Below are positions 1-7,731 of a DNA stretch of 15,237 bases, one piece after another. Every line of letters starts with the position of its first letter. Positions within the stretch are counted from its first letter, which is position 1. The notes below the pieces were generated by a model. The model saw only the letters and a program-made list of their open reading frames with translations. It was not told the DNA's origin and did not search any database. Both the position numbers and the translations under genes were made by a program. Origin of the DNA: Flavobacteriaceae bacterium (lineage in GTDB: Bacteria; Bacteroidota; Bacteroidia; Flavobacteriales; Flavobacteriaceae); assembly GCA_008081175.1 (NCBI GenBank), contig VMCW01000073.1, positions 1 to 15,237 of the forward strand. Direction: 5' to 3'.

Positions 1-1
1 A

Positions 2-436
2 ATTGTAAAAATTATCAGTGCTGTTTTTGGTTTACTAGGTGGCTTATTCTTATTTAGAATTATAGGAGTAGGAGATGAGGAAATCAAAATGGCAGCTAGT
101 GCTGGTGATTTTGGCGCGGTCTCTCCATTGGTTTCTCTAGCCATTGCGATTTTAGTCATCACAGTAGTGGTAACCGTTTTATTCTCTTTGTTAAACCTAG
201 CATCCAGCGGAGAAAAGCTTAAAAAGTCATTAATCTTCATCGGTTGTTTCCTTGTGGTTCTGGGCATTTCTTATGCGCTTTCCACAGGTGTAGAAACACC
301 AATGAAAGACGGCGAAGTGCTTTCTGCGGCAGGATCAAGATGGGTAGGTACAGGATTGAGAATGTTTTACATTCTTTCTGCCTTAGCTATTTTATCTATG
401 CTTCTTTCTGGTGCAAAGAAAATTTTAAACCGATAA
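2..436 (+). CDS. Small polytopic membrane protein of an exb cluster, 5' end cut by window edge
   Basis: The frame is open from base 2 and has no in-frame ATG, GTG or TTG before 89. Because the 29 residues before that ATG form a good membrane helix, I judge that the real start lies left of the window and that 89 is an internal methionine. The visible 144 residues contain about four hydrophobic segments (near residues 4-20, 45-66, 80-97 and 122-140 counted from base 2) and a charged end, AKKILNR. I recognise no catalytic motif. It ends 3 nt before the first exbD, so the two are almost certainly co-transcribed. In Flavobacteriia a small membrane protein of this kind commonly sits between an ExbB/TolQ gene and exbD; its function is not known to me. 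A role in assembling or modulating the proton channel is inference from position only. Confidence 0.75.
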   Translation: MVKIISAVFGLLGGLFLFRIIGVGDEEIKMAASAGDFGAVSPLVSLAIAILVITVVVTVLFSLLNLASSGEKLKKSLIFIGCFLVVLGISYALSTGVETPMKDGEVLSAAGSRWVGTGLRMFYILSALAILSMLLSGAKKILNR

Positions 437-439
437 GTC

Positions 440-1063
440 ATGGCCAAAAGAGCAGCACCCGAGGTAAACGCGGGATCCATGGCGGATATCGCTTTTCTAT
501 TATTGATTTTCTTTTTGGTAACAACTACCATTGAGACAGACAGCGGGCTGAACCGTAAATTGCCTCCTATGGAAGATCAAGTAGACCCTCCAATTATTAG
601 ACAAAAGAACATTTTTACTGTATTGGTCAGTAAAAACGATCAACTTTTGGTAGAGGAAGAGCTTGCTGACATTGCGGACTTGCGTTCCCTTGCTATCGCT
701 TTCCTAGATAATGGAGGTGGTGTAGGCGATGAAGCCTGTGATTACTGCCAAGGAGAACGTGATGAAACATCTTCTGACAATCCAGATAAGGCCATTATCT
801 CGCTGAAGAACGACCGTGAAACTTCTTACAAAGTGTACATTGCCGTTCAAAACGAGTTGGTTGCCGCTTACAATGATCTTCGAAATCGTGAATTTGAGAG
901 ATTGTATCCAAGTTTGGGAATCAATTTTGTACAAGCTCAAAAGCAATACGATGATCCTAGAACACCGGTAGAGGTTGCAGAGGAGCTTAAACCAAAATTA
1001 GATCAGGTTAAAGCCATGTTTCCTCAGAAATTATCTGAAGCTGAATCAGCTAAACTAAATTAA
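440..1063 (+). CDS. exbD: ExbD/TolR family biopolymer transport protein (first copy)
   Basis: This 207-residue protein is a proton-channel partner of ExbB/TolQ. The family couples proton flow across the inner membrane to work at the outer membrane, through TonB or Tol partners. It has a short cytoplasmic N-terminus, one membrane helix (about residues 15-31) and a long periplasmic domain. The signature SMADIAFLLLIFFLV carries the conserved proton-binding Asp at residue 16, equivalent to D25 of E. coli ExbD. At 207 residues it is clearly longer than E. coli ExbD (about 140). The extra part includes a glycine-rich stretch (residues 91-96) followed by a Cys-x-x-Cys pair (C100, C103). The gene sits 3 nt after the upstream membrane protein and 10 nt before a second exbD. 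The family call is secure; whether it serves TonB-dependent uptake or another trans-envelope task cannot be told here. Confidence 0.93.
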   Translation: MAKRAAPEVNAGSMADIAFLLLIFFLVTTTIETDSGLNRKLPPMEDQVDPPIIRQKNIFTVLVSKNDQLLVEEELADIADLRSLAIAFLDNGGGVGDEACDYCQGERDETSSDNPDKAIISLKNDRETSYKVYIAVQNELVAAYNDLRNREFERLYPSLGINFVQAQKQYDDPRTPVEVAEELKPKLDQVKAMFPQKLSEAESAKLN

Positions 1064-1073
1064 ACCTAAAACT

Positions 1074-1556
1074 ATGTCAAAATTTAAAAAGAAAAAGGGA
1101 GGCGATTTACCCGCCATTTCAACCGCATCTTTACCCGATATCGTTTTTATGTTGTTGTTTTTCTTCATGGTTGCTACAGTGATGCGCGACAGTACCCTTA
1201 TGGTAACTAACAAGCTCCCTGCAGCCGACCAGGTTCAAAAATTAGATAAGAAAGATCGTGTAATGTACATTTACGCAGGAAAACCATCCTCTCGATACGA
1301 AGATAAATACGGGTCTAGTGCAAGAGTTCAGTTGAATGACAAGTTTGCTTCTGTTAATGAAGTAGGTGCTTTTATTCTTGCCGAACGTGCATCTAAACGT
1401 CAAGAACTTCAGAACGTTCTGACTACTGCTTTAAAGGTAGATAGTGAAACAAAGATGGGATTGATTCAAGATATCAAACAAGAACTTCGCAAAGTAAGTG
1501 CTTTAAAGATTAACTATACCACTAGGGTTGGGGATTATACCCAAAACTTGAATTAA
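1074..1556 (+). CDS. exbD: ExbD/TolR family biopolymer transport protein (second copy)
   Basis: This second ExbD-type protein has 160 residues. The N-terminus is very basic (KFKKKK), followed by one membrane helix (about residues 20-37) with the signature SLPDIVFMLLFFFMV. The proton-relay Asp is residue 22. The periplasmic domain (about 40-160) differs from the first copy: it lacks the Cys pair and ends in a Lys/Glu-rich segment. It follows the first exbD by 10 nt and is the last gene before a strong terminator. Two unlike ExbDs in one operon suggest a heteromeric channel, or two alternative partners for one ExbB; that is inference. From memory, an exbD2 gene of a comparable Flavobacterium cluster has been connected with iron uptake. 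That supports, but does not prove, a TonB-energising role. Confidence 0.92.
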   Translation: MSKFKKKKGGDLPAISTASLPDIVFMLLFFFMVATVMRDSTLMVTNKLPAADQVQKLDKKDRVMYIYAGKPSSRYEDKYGSSARVQLNDKFASVNEVGAFILAERASKRQELQNVLTTALKVDSETKMGLIQDIKQELRKVSALKINYTTRVGDYTQNLN

Positions 1557-1571
1557 TTTTTAATAGTTTTC

Positions 1572-1605
1572 AAAAAAAAGTGTCTCATAGAGGCACTTTT
1601 TTTTT
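1572..1605 (+). terminator. Strong intrinsic terminator after the exbD pair
   Basis: A 15-bp stem (1572-1586 with 1590-1604) has a 3-nt loop, ATA. The left arm is eight A then GTGTCTC; the right arm is GAGGCAC followed by nine T. The only non-Watson-Crick pair is T1583 with G1593, a wobble in + strand RNA. The hairpin lies 16 nt after the exbD stop. On the minus strand the same spot is an A/C mismatch, so the hairpin should work better for rightward transcripts, though a T-run also follows it leftward. Confidence 0.9.
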
Positions 1606-1678
1606 ACTTTAATGTGAGTACATATTAGTAAAAGAGGATGTAATTCATTAAAACACGTTAAATAAATAGCTGTTAGTT

Positions 1679-2335
1679 ATGATCCAAAAGGTTCTGTTTT
1701 TCTTTTTTTGTTGTTTTTCTGTCTTGGGACAAGAATTTGAAGAGCTAGATCATGCAACTTATAGAGAAGATCAATTTTATTTTGGTACTTCCCTCGTTTT
1801 ATTGGATAGTAATCTTGAATCCTTTAATCCCAGAGGAATTTCAAGACACTTTCAGTGGGGAGTTGTACGGGATTATCCTTTGACAAAAACAGGTAAAATT
1901 GCAGCTGGAATAGGTCTAGGCATGGCATTTGAACGCTATACTACAAATCTTATTTCCACAGAAAAGACCTTTGGCTTTTCTGATTTAAATGAGGCGCTTA
2001 CATCTCCTCTGTTTTTATCTGTTCATTCTTTAGAATTGCCTTTGTCATTTCGTTGGAGAAGCAGTACAGCAACCGATTTTTCTTTTTGGAGGATTTATGG
2101 AGGTATTGCCCTACAATACCATTATAGAAAAAGAGCTAAGCAACAGGCACAATTTTTTCCTTTAACAGATGAGATCCAAAATTTTGGTACTACAGCACAC
2201 CTCAGTTTTGGTTACAATACCTGGAATTTTTATCTGGCATATCAGTTAAGTCCGATTTTTACCAGTCCTGTAAGCGGTAACGCTTCATTTCAACTGATTC
2301 CACTAAAAATAGGGTTGATTTTTTACGTATTATAA
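1679..2335 (+). CDS. Outer-membrane beta-barrel (porin-like) protein
   Basis: This 218-residue secreted protein is probably a small outer-membrane barrel. Residues 1-17 are a typical signal peptide (MIQKV, a Phe-rich core, then VLG before Q18). The two cysteines (11-12) are not in a lipobox, so I do not call it a lipoprotein. The mature part starts with an acidic stretch and the motif TYREDQFYFG, then alternates aromatic and polar residues in strand-like segments such as SFRWRSS, FWRIYGGIALQYHY and YNTWNFYLAYQL. It ends IPLKIGLIFYVL, as barrels do with a hydrophobic last strand. This pattern matches proteins annotated as porin family in Flavobacteriaceae at the same position between exbD and rpoN. 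No TAnnTTTG promoter is evident in the 73 nt after the preceding terminator. Its stop codon abuts the rpoN stop. The substrate is unknown; I see no firm reason to equate it with PorT/SprT of the type IX secretion system. Confidence 0.8.
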   Translation: MIQKVLFFFFCCFSVLGQEFEELDHATYREDQFYFGTSLVLLDSNLESFNPRGISRHFQWGVVRDYPLTKTGKIAAGIGLGMAFERYTTNLISTEKTFGFSDLNEALTSPLFLSVHSLELPLSFRWRSSTATDFSFWRIYGGIALQYHYRKRAKQQAQFFPLTDEIQNFGTTAHLSFGYNTWNFYLAYQLSPIFTSPVSGNASFQLIPLKIGLIFYVL

Positions 2336-3778
2336 TCAGAGTTCTTTCCGTAAACGAGCAACAGGAATGTCCAATTGTTCTCTGTATTTAGCAATTGTTC
2401 TTCGGGCAACGAGATAGCCTTTTTCTTTCATTAAAACAGAGAGCGTCTGGTCTGTTAATGGTTTTTTCTTGTTTTCCTCAGAAATCAATTGTTCAAGTAT
2501 TTTTTTAATCTCAATAGAGGAGACATCTTCACCATCTTCATTTTTTAATCCTTCAGAAAAAAAGGTTTTAAGCAATTTTGTGCCATAGGGAGTATCGATG
2601 TATTTGCTGTTTGCCACCCTTGAAATTGTTGAGATATCCATAGACACCTTATCAGCAATATCTTTCAGGATCATGGGACGTAATTTTCTTTCATCACCGG
2701 TCAAGAAGTATTCTCTTTGGTGCTCTAATATGGCATTTATGGTGAGTGTTAAGGTTTGATGGCGTTGCTTTATTGCATCTATAAACCATTGTGCTGCATC
2801 AAGTTTTTGTTTGATAAATTGAACCGCTTCCTGTTGTGAGTTTGTCTTGGTTTCAGATTCTGAATAGCCAGTAAGCATTTCTTTATAGGTGTTTGACACC
2901 TTCAGTTGAGGAGCATTTCTTTGATTGAGTTGAATGTTGAGTTCTCCATCCTCAAGGGTTAAGATAAAGTCTGGTACTATCTGATTGTTTTGATTGTTTG
3001 AGGAAAGGGCTCCTCCTGGTTTGGGATTAAGTCTACTTATAAGGTCCAAAGCAGTTTTTAGTTCTTCTTTATTTAGACCTATTCTTTCTTGTAATTTAGA
3101 ATAGTGTTTATGACTAAAATGATCAAATTGATTTTTAATAATCTCAAGTGCATGACCAACTTCTGGACGGTCTTTCTTTTTCTTTTCAAGTTGAAGTTGT
3201 AAACATTCTTTTAGTGATCTGGCGGCTATACCTGCGGGATCTAGAGACTGAACCGCTTTTATGGTTTTTTCAATTTGGGATTCTGTTACCATTAGGTTTT
3301 GGGTAAAGGCCAAATCGTCGATGAGCTCCTCATTGCTTCTTCTTAGGTAACCACTTTCATCAATGCTTCCAATAATAAACTCAGCAATTTCCATTTCAGT
3401 TTCTGATAGGATTAAATTTCCTATTTGCTGGGACAAGTGTTGATGCAAACTTATCCCTCCTGTAACAGGTATTGTTGAAGTATCATCATCACTACTGTAA
3501 TTGTTGGCATAAAGTTTATAGGAAGGAATCTCGTCGTCGCTTAGATATTGATCGATTTCAATTTCATCGGTTTCTATTTTTTCATTCTCCTCGTAATCGT
3601 TGTCTAGTGGGTCATTGCTAGGCTTTTCTATTCCACTTTCCAATGCTGGGTTTTCACCCATTTCAGATTCAATTTTTTGTTCAAGTTCTAGTGTAGAGAG
3701 TTGGATCATCTTCATCAGCTGAATTTGCTGAGGAGATAATTTCTGTGAAAGCTTTATTTGGAGCTGTTGCTTAAGCAT
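2336..3778 (-). CDS. rpoN: RNA polymerase sigma-54 factor
   Basis: This is the alternative sigma factor that directs core RNA polymerase to -24/-12 promoters and needs an AAA+ activator to open DNA. At 480 residues it is near the usual length, and all regions are present. Region I (1-47) is Gln/Leu-rich, with QKLSPQQIQLMKMIQL. Region II (about 48-105) is strongly acidic. The core-binding domain (about 108-290) contains SLDPAGIAARSLKECLQLQL. A helix-turn-helix lies around 371-393 (ADKVSMDISTISRVANSKYI). The RpoN box is residues 458-467 (ARRTIAKYRE), which reads the -24 element. The start is the normal MLKQQLQIKL. It lies 45 nt downstream of asnS on the same strand, so it may be read from the asnS promoter; a near-consensus TATCTTTA at 3798-3805 (-) could add a weak one. 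I see no sigma-54 activator in this window. Confidence 0.97.
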   Translation of the reverse strand: MLKQQLQIKLSQKLSPQQIQLMKMIQLSTLELEQKIESEMGENPALESGIEKPSNDPLDNDYEENEKIETDEIEIDQYLSDDEIPSYKLYANNYSSDDDTSTIPVTGGISLHQHLSQQIGNLILSETEMEIAEFIIGSIDESGYLRRSNEELIDDLAFTQNLMVTESQIEKTIKAVQSLDPAGIAARSLKECLQLQLEKKKKDRPEVGHALEIIKNQFDHFSHKHYSKLQERIGLNKEELKTALDLISRLNPKPGGALSSNNQNNQIVPDFILTLEDGELNIQLNQRNAPQLKVSNTYKEMLTGYSESETKTNSQQEAVQFIKQKLDAAQWFIDAIKQRHQTLTLTINAILEHQREYFLTGDERKLRPMILKDIADKVSMDISTISRVANSKYIDTPYGTKLLKTFFSEGLKNEDGEDVSSIEIKKILEQLISEENKKKPLTDQTLSVLMKEKGYLVARRTIAKYREQLDIPVARLRKEL

Positions 3779-3823
3779 AGGAAATCGATCTTCTAGGTAA
3801 AGATATGCAATTTAGCCTTCACT

Positions 3824-5257
3824 TTAGAAGGCAGCATTTTGGGGGGTTCTAGGGAAGGGAATGACGTCTCGAATATTATTCATTCCAGTGGCAAACTGAA
3901 CCAAGCGTTCAAACCCTAGACCAAAACCACTGTGAGGGACACTTCCAAAACGTCTTAAGTCAAGGTACCACCAAAGCTCCTCTTTGTCGATATTCATTTC
4001 CTCTATGCGTTTTTCAAGTACCTCAAGGCGTTCTTCTCTTTGAGAGCCACCCACAATTTCACCGATTCCAGGAAAGAGAATGTCCATAGCTCGTACTGTT
4101 TTCTCATCGTCGTTACGACGCATGTAAAAGGCTTTGATGTTTGCCGGATAATCGTATAAGATCACTGGGCAATTGAAGTGTTTTTCAACCAAATAACGCT
4201 CGTGTTCACTTTGTAAATCAACACCCCATTCGTTCACAGGGAAAACAAATTTTTTCTTTTTGTTTGGTTTTGAATTTCTCAAAATTTCAAAAGCTTCGGT
4301 ATAGCTTACTCTTTTAAAATCGTTGTCAATAACGAATTTAATTTTTTCTATCAAGCCCATAGGACTTCGTTCTGCTTGTGGTTTACTCTGGTCTTCTTTT
4401 GCTAGTCTCTCATCTAGAAACTTCAGATCTTCTTGGCATCTTTCAAGGACATCTTTCAGAACACTTGTGATGAATTTTTCAGCTAAATTCATATTATCCG
4501 TAAGGTCGTAAAATGCCATTTCGGGTTCAATCATCCAAAATTCAGCAAGATGTCTTGTGGTGTTAGAATTTTCTGCACGAAAGGTAGGACCGAAGGTATA
4601 CACTTCACCTAGTCCCAGGGCGTAGGTTTCTGCTTCAAGCTGACCAGAGACGGTTAGATTGGTTTCTTTTCCGAAAAAATCTTCCTTAAAATTGGGCAAT
4701 CCTTCCTCGTTAAGAGGTGTGTTTTTAAGATCTAGGGTGCTGACACGAAACATCTCCCCAGCTCCTTCTGCATCACTGCCTGTGATTATTGGTGTGTTGA
4801 CGTAGAAAAAACCTTCTTCCTGAAAAAACTTGTGTACGGCAAAAGATAAAGCAGACCGCACCCGCATTATTGCAGCGAAAGTGGTTGTTCTCACTCTCAA
4901 ATGGGCTTTTTCTCTCAGAAACTCAAGACTGTGTTTTTTTGGTTGTATTGGGTATTTTTCAGGGTCAGAATCTCCAATTATACTCAGTGTATTAACTTGT
5001 AGTTCTACCTCTTGTCCTCCGCCCTGACTTTCTATCAGCAAACCCTCTATTTGAAGTGCAGCTCCTGTAGTAATTCTTTTAAGAGTACTTTCCTCAAAGG
5101 CTTCAAAGTCGACAACGCATTGTAGGTTGTTCAAAGAAGAACCATCGTTGAGGGCGATAAATCGGTTGGCACGAAATGTTTTTACCCATCCTTGTACTGT
5201 GACGTTAAGGTTCCGTTCTTTAGATTGTAGAAGAGTTTTGATTTTCGTTGCTTTCAT
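3824..5257 (-). CDS. asnS: Asparaginyl-tRNA synthetase
   Basis: This class IIb aminoacyl-tRNA synthetase charges tRNA-Asn with asparagine in the cytoplasm. It has 477 residues, close to the family's usual length of about 465. The N-terminal OB-fold anticodon-binding domain spans about residues 18-92 (VQGWVKTFRA, then FIALNDGSS). A linker leads to the class II core. Motif 2 lies around 224-246 (GPTFRAENSNTTRHLAEF, with the ATP-binding Arg), and motif 3 at 444-455 (GFGLGFERLVQF, with Arg 451). The stretch MFRVSTLDL followed by a Lys/Glu/Asn-rich loop before LTVSGQLEAE supports AsnRS rather than AspRS, as does the FPRTP ending. It is read with rpoN downstream and lies 76 nt from the MMPL gene upstream. 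A TATCTTTG site 26 nt ahead of the start suggests its own promoter. The call is secure. Confidence 0.98.
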   Translation of the reverse strand: MKATKIKTLLQSKERNLNVTVQGWVKTFRANRFIALNDGSSLNNLQCVVDFEAFEESTLKRITTGAALQIEGLLIESQGGGQEVELQVNTLSIIGDSDPEKYPIQPKKHSLEFLREKAHLRVRTTTFAAIMRVRSALSFAVHKFFQEEGFFYVNTPIITGSDAEGAGEMFRVSTLDLKNTPLNEEGLPNFKEDFFGKETNLTVSGQLEAETYALGLGEVYTFGPTFRAENSNTTRHLAEFWMIEPEMAFYDLTDNMNLAEKFITSVLKDVLERCQEDLKFLDERLAKEDQSKPQAERSPMGLIEKIKFVIDNDFKRVSYTEAFEILRNSKPNKKKKFVFPVNEWGVDLQSEHERYLVEKHFNCPVILYDYPANIKAFYMRRNDDEKTVRAMDILFPGIGEIVGGSQREERLEVLEKRIEEMNIDKEELWWYLDLRRFGSVPHSGFGLGFERLVQFATGMNNIRDVIPFPRTPQNAAF

Positions 5258-5283
5258 TCCAAAAATATTTTCTTAAGCCGCCA

Positions 5284-5291
5284 CAAAGATA
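5284..5291 (-). promoter_or_regulatory. Candidate -7 promoter element for asnS (TATCTTTG)
   Basis: On the minus strand this reads TATCTTTG, a perfect match to the Bacteroidetes -7 consensus TAnnTTTG, ending 26 nt before the asnS ATG. The expected TTG box 17-19 nt further upstream is not present; the nearest TTG is 26 nt away. The leader would be about 20-23 nt. Confidence 0.55.
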
Positions 5292-5311
5292 GCTTTATTT
5301 CATAAAGTTTT

Positions 5312-5323
5312 GTATTGCAATAC
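5312..5323. repeat. 12-bp perfect palindrome upstream of asnS
   Basis: GTATTGCAATAC equals its own reverse complement. It sits between the MMPL stop (5336-5334) and the asnS -7 site, about 20 bp upstream of that site and so near the -33 region. It could be an operator, or a weak hairpin at the end of the MMPL transcript, because AAAAC follows it on the minus strand. No T-run follows, so I do not call it a terminator. Confidence 0.4.
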
Positions 5324-5333
5324 CGCTAACTCA

Positions 5334-7703
5334 CTAGTCGACCAGCTTTATTTTTGGGGGCTTGAGGACTTTATCGTTGCTGATGGAATCTTCAAGAGAA
5401 ATTAATAAAGAAGGAAGTAAGATTAAATTGGCCAGCATGGCCATCATCAGTGTTACAGCCACCAATCCTCCTAAGGCTTGTGTCCCACCAAAATTGGAAG
5501 ACATGAAAATAGAAAAACCAAAAAACAACACTATGGAGGTGTAGAACATACTGATTCCGGTTTCTCGTAAAGCACTAAAAACCGCTTTGTTTATCTTCCA
5601 TCCATTGGCAATCAATTCTTGTCTGTATTTAGCAAGAAAATGAATGGTGTCATCTACCGATATCCCAAATGCAATGCTGAAAACCAAAATAGTGGAAGGT
5701 TTTAATGGGATGCCTGTAAAACCCATTACTCCTGCTGTGATGATTAAAGGGAGTAGATTGGGGATTAAAGAGATAAGTATCATTTTAAAGGATCGAAAGA
5801 GAAAGGCCATAAATAGAGCTATCAAGAGTATCGCCAAACTCAGTGACAAGATTAGATTATTGATCAAATATTTTGTGCCTTTTAAAAACAACAACGATTT
5901 TCCGGTAATCTCAACACCGTAACGATCTTCGGGAAATAGTTTACTGATGGACTCTTTTAGGTCGTTTTCTATTTCTACCATACGATCGGTTTTTATGTCC
6001 TTCATATAGGTGGTGATCCTTCCATATTGTCCTGTACTGTCTACATAACCGTTGAGCAACTGACTGCTTCCATCAGAATTATTTAAAAAGGGATAAATAA
6101 AACTATTTTCCTGAGGTGTAGGTAAAGCATAAAAGTTAGGGTTTCCGTTATAGTAGGCTTGCTTTGCGTATTTTATTGCATTGACAACAGATATTGGGGG
6201 TGCAAGCTCAGGAATTTCTTCTATTGCTTCTTGCAGGTCATTCATTCTTTTCAAGGTTGCCGGTTTTACAATGCCCTTTTCTCTCTTGCTGTCTACCCAA
6301 ATTTCTAAAGGCACTATACCATTAAAACTTTGATCAAAAAATAATATATCCTGAAAAAAAGGAGCACTCTTAGGCATATCTTCTATGAGGCTTCCTGATA
6401 TTTTCATTTGATAAATGCCCATTATACCAATGATAAGACCTAGTAAGGAAACCATGTAAACATTGATTCTTTTTTTTCTCACAGCATTTTCCATCCAAGT
6501 CACAAAAACGTCGATCGTTTTATTTTTTAAATGCTTTAAATGCTTTTTCTTGGGCTGTGCCATTAGGCTGTAGGTAATTGGGATAATGAGTAATGAGAGC
6601 AAGAAGATGGCAATAATGTTGATGGACGCAACTACACCAAATTCTTTCAAAATCTTACTGTTGGTTAAAATAAAAGTAGCAAAACCAGATGCAGTTGTTA
6701 GGTTGGTCATTAGAGTAGCATTACCAATTTTAACAATGACACGTTGGAGTGATTTGGCTTGATTACCGTGTTTTGCAATTTCCTGTTGGTATTTGTTAAT
6801 CAAGAAAATACAATTGGGAACACCAATAACAATGATTAAGGGAGGGATGAGTGCAGTGAGTACCGTAATTTCATAGCCCAACCACCCAAGGATACCGAAA
6901 GCCCACATTACCCCTATGGCAACAACAATGAGCGAGATAAATGTAGCTCTAAAGGAACGAAAAAACAGAAAGAAAATCAAAGAGGTAATAAGGGTAGCCC
7001 CTAAAACAAACAGCCCTATTTCATCTACGATATTTTGTGCGTTTAGAGTTCTGATATAGGGCATACCTGAAACGTGAACCTTCGTTTTTTTCTCGTTTTC
7101 AAAACGGTTGATGAGCGGAATGAAATGATCAAAAATAAAATCTTTACGTTTTGCTGTATTGACGATCTCCGGATCCATATAAATTACTGACCGAATGATG
7201 TTGGACTGGTCGTCAAAAAGCAAGTTCTTGTAGAAGGGAAGTTCTAAAAAGAGCTTTTCTTTAAATTTTTCAGGAACCTTACTCTCTATAGGGTAGTTTT
7301 TTGAAACCGCTTCTAGAGTAAAGTTTTTTTGATTGTTGTCTTTGACCAGTTCTTGAATATTTTCTGTAGAGAGTACAAATTGAATTTCTTCAAAGGCTTC
7401 TATTTTTTCATTTAATTCTTTCCACTCCAATCGCTTTTGCGGGGTATAAAAAGTACTGTCTTGTACAGCAATGACAATTACATTGCCTTCTTCTCCAAAG
7501 GTTTTGGTAAATGACTGGTAAAGAATGTTTTCCGGATGGTTGTCTGGAAGTAAATTGGCTTCTGTAAAAGTAAATTGCATGTACTTCCACTGGGTTGACC
7601 AGTAAAGTGTGAGCGCTACAATTGATAATAGAATGAGGACACGATTTCTAAGAATGAGTCGTGCCACAAGGCTCCAGAGATTCCAATTTTTTTTCTTTTT
7701 CAT
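5334..7703 (-). CDS. RND superfamily (MMPL-type) membrane transporter
   Basis: This 789-residue protein has two repeated halves, the layout of MMPL/HpnN-like RND exporters. One helix near residues 20-38 is followed by a large periplasmic loop (about 40-225) and a five-helix bundle (about 226-247, 252-273, 282-304, 331-347, 355-380). The second half repeats this with a helix at 413-433, a loop to about 610 and helices at 612-637, 640-662, 670-690, 716-735 and 742-768. The second half has the RND-like GISVDDTIHFLAKYRQE (Asp 684 and 685). The matching first-half segment is GVPNCIFLINKYQQE, with Asn 297 and no acidic residue. It lies 28 nt after frr, so it is probably co-transcribed with pyrH-frr. 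Members of this family move lipids, hopanoids or other hydrophobic compounds; the substrate here is unknown. The start is followed by runs of A coding MKKKKNW, but nothing suggests frameshifting. Confidence 0.9.
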   Translation of the reverse strand: MKKKKNWNLWSLVARLILRNRVLILLSIVALTLYWSTQWKYMQFTFTEANLLPDNHPENILYQSFTKTFGEEGNVIVIAVQDSTFYTPQKRLEWKELNEKIEAFEEIQFVLSTENIQELVKDNNQKNFTLEAVSKNYPIESKVPEKFKEKLFLELPFYKNLLFDDQSNIIRSVIYMDPEIVNTAKRKDFIFDHFIPLINRFENEKKTKVHVSGMPYIRTLNAQNIVDEIGLFVLGATLITSLIFFLFFRSFRATFISLIVVAIGVMWAFGILGWLGYEITVLTALIPPLIIVIGVPNCIFLINKYQQEIAKHGNQAKSLQRVIVKIGNATLMTNLTTASGFATFILTNSKILKEFGVVASINIIAIFLLSLLIIPITYSLMAQPKKKHLKHLKNKTIDVFVTWMENAVRKKRINVYMVSLLGLIIGIMGIYQMKISGSLIEDMPKSAPFFQDILFFDQSFNGIVPLEIWVDSKREKGIVKPATLKRMNDLQEAIEEIPELAPPISVVNAIKYAKQAYYNGNPNFYALPTPQENSFIYPFLNNSDGSSQLLNGYVDSTGQYGRITTYMKDIKTDRMVEIENDLKESISKLFPEDRYGVEITGKSLLFLKGTKYLINNLILSLSLAILLIALFMAFLFRSFKMILISLIPNLLPLIITAGVMGFTGIPLKPSTILVFSIAFGISVDDTIHFLAKYRQELIANGWKINKAVFSALRETGISMFYTSIVLFFGFSIFMSSNFGGTQALGGLVAVTLMMAMLANLILLPSLLISLEDSISNDKVLKPPKIKLVD

Positions 7704-7731
7704 TCGAGCCTAGTCGCTAACAGCATCAGCT

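Noticed and set aside
89..436. ATG at 89 as the true start of the first gene
   Set aside because: The same frame is open to the window edge and encodes a plausible membrane helix before that Met, so the gene most likely starts outside.
1679..2335. Assignment of the barrel protein as PorT/SprT of the type IX secretion system
   Set aside because: The length is similar, but the sequence fits the porin-family proteins found next to exbD and rpoN in Flavobacteriaceae, and no other type IX genes are nearby.
5167..5182. TGGCACGAAATGTTTT resembling a sigma-54 -24/-12 promoter
   Set aside because: The -24 half TGGCAC fits, but the -12 half is GTTTT rather than TTGCW, and it lies inside asnS on the antisense strand with no gene to drive.
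7680..7703. A-tracts (A5 G A8 on the minus strand) at the start of the MMPL gene as a phase-variation site
   Set aside because: A-rich starts coding MKKKK are common in AT-rich genomes and the frame is intact; no sign of variable length can be seen in one sequence.
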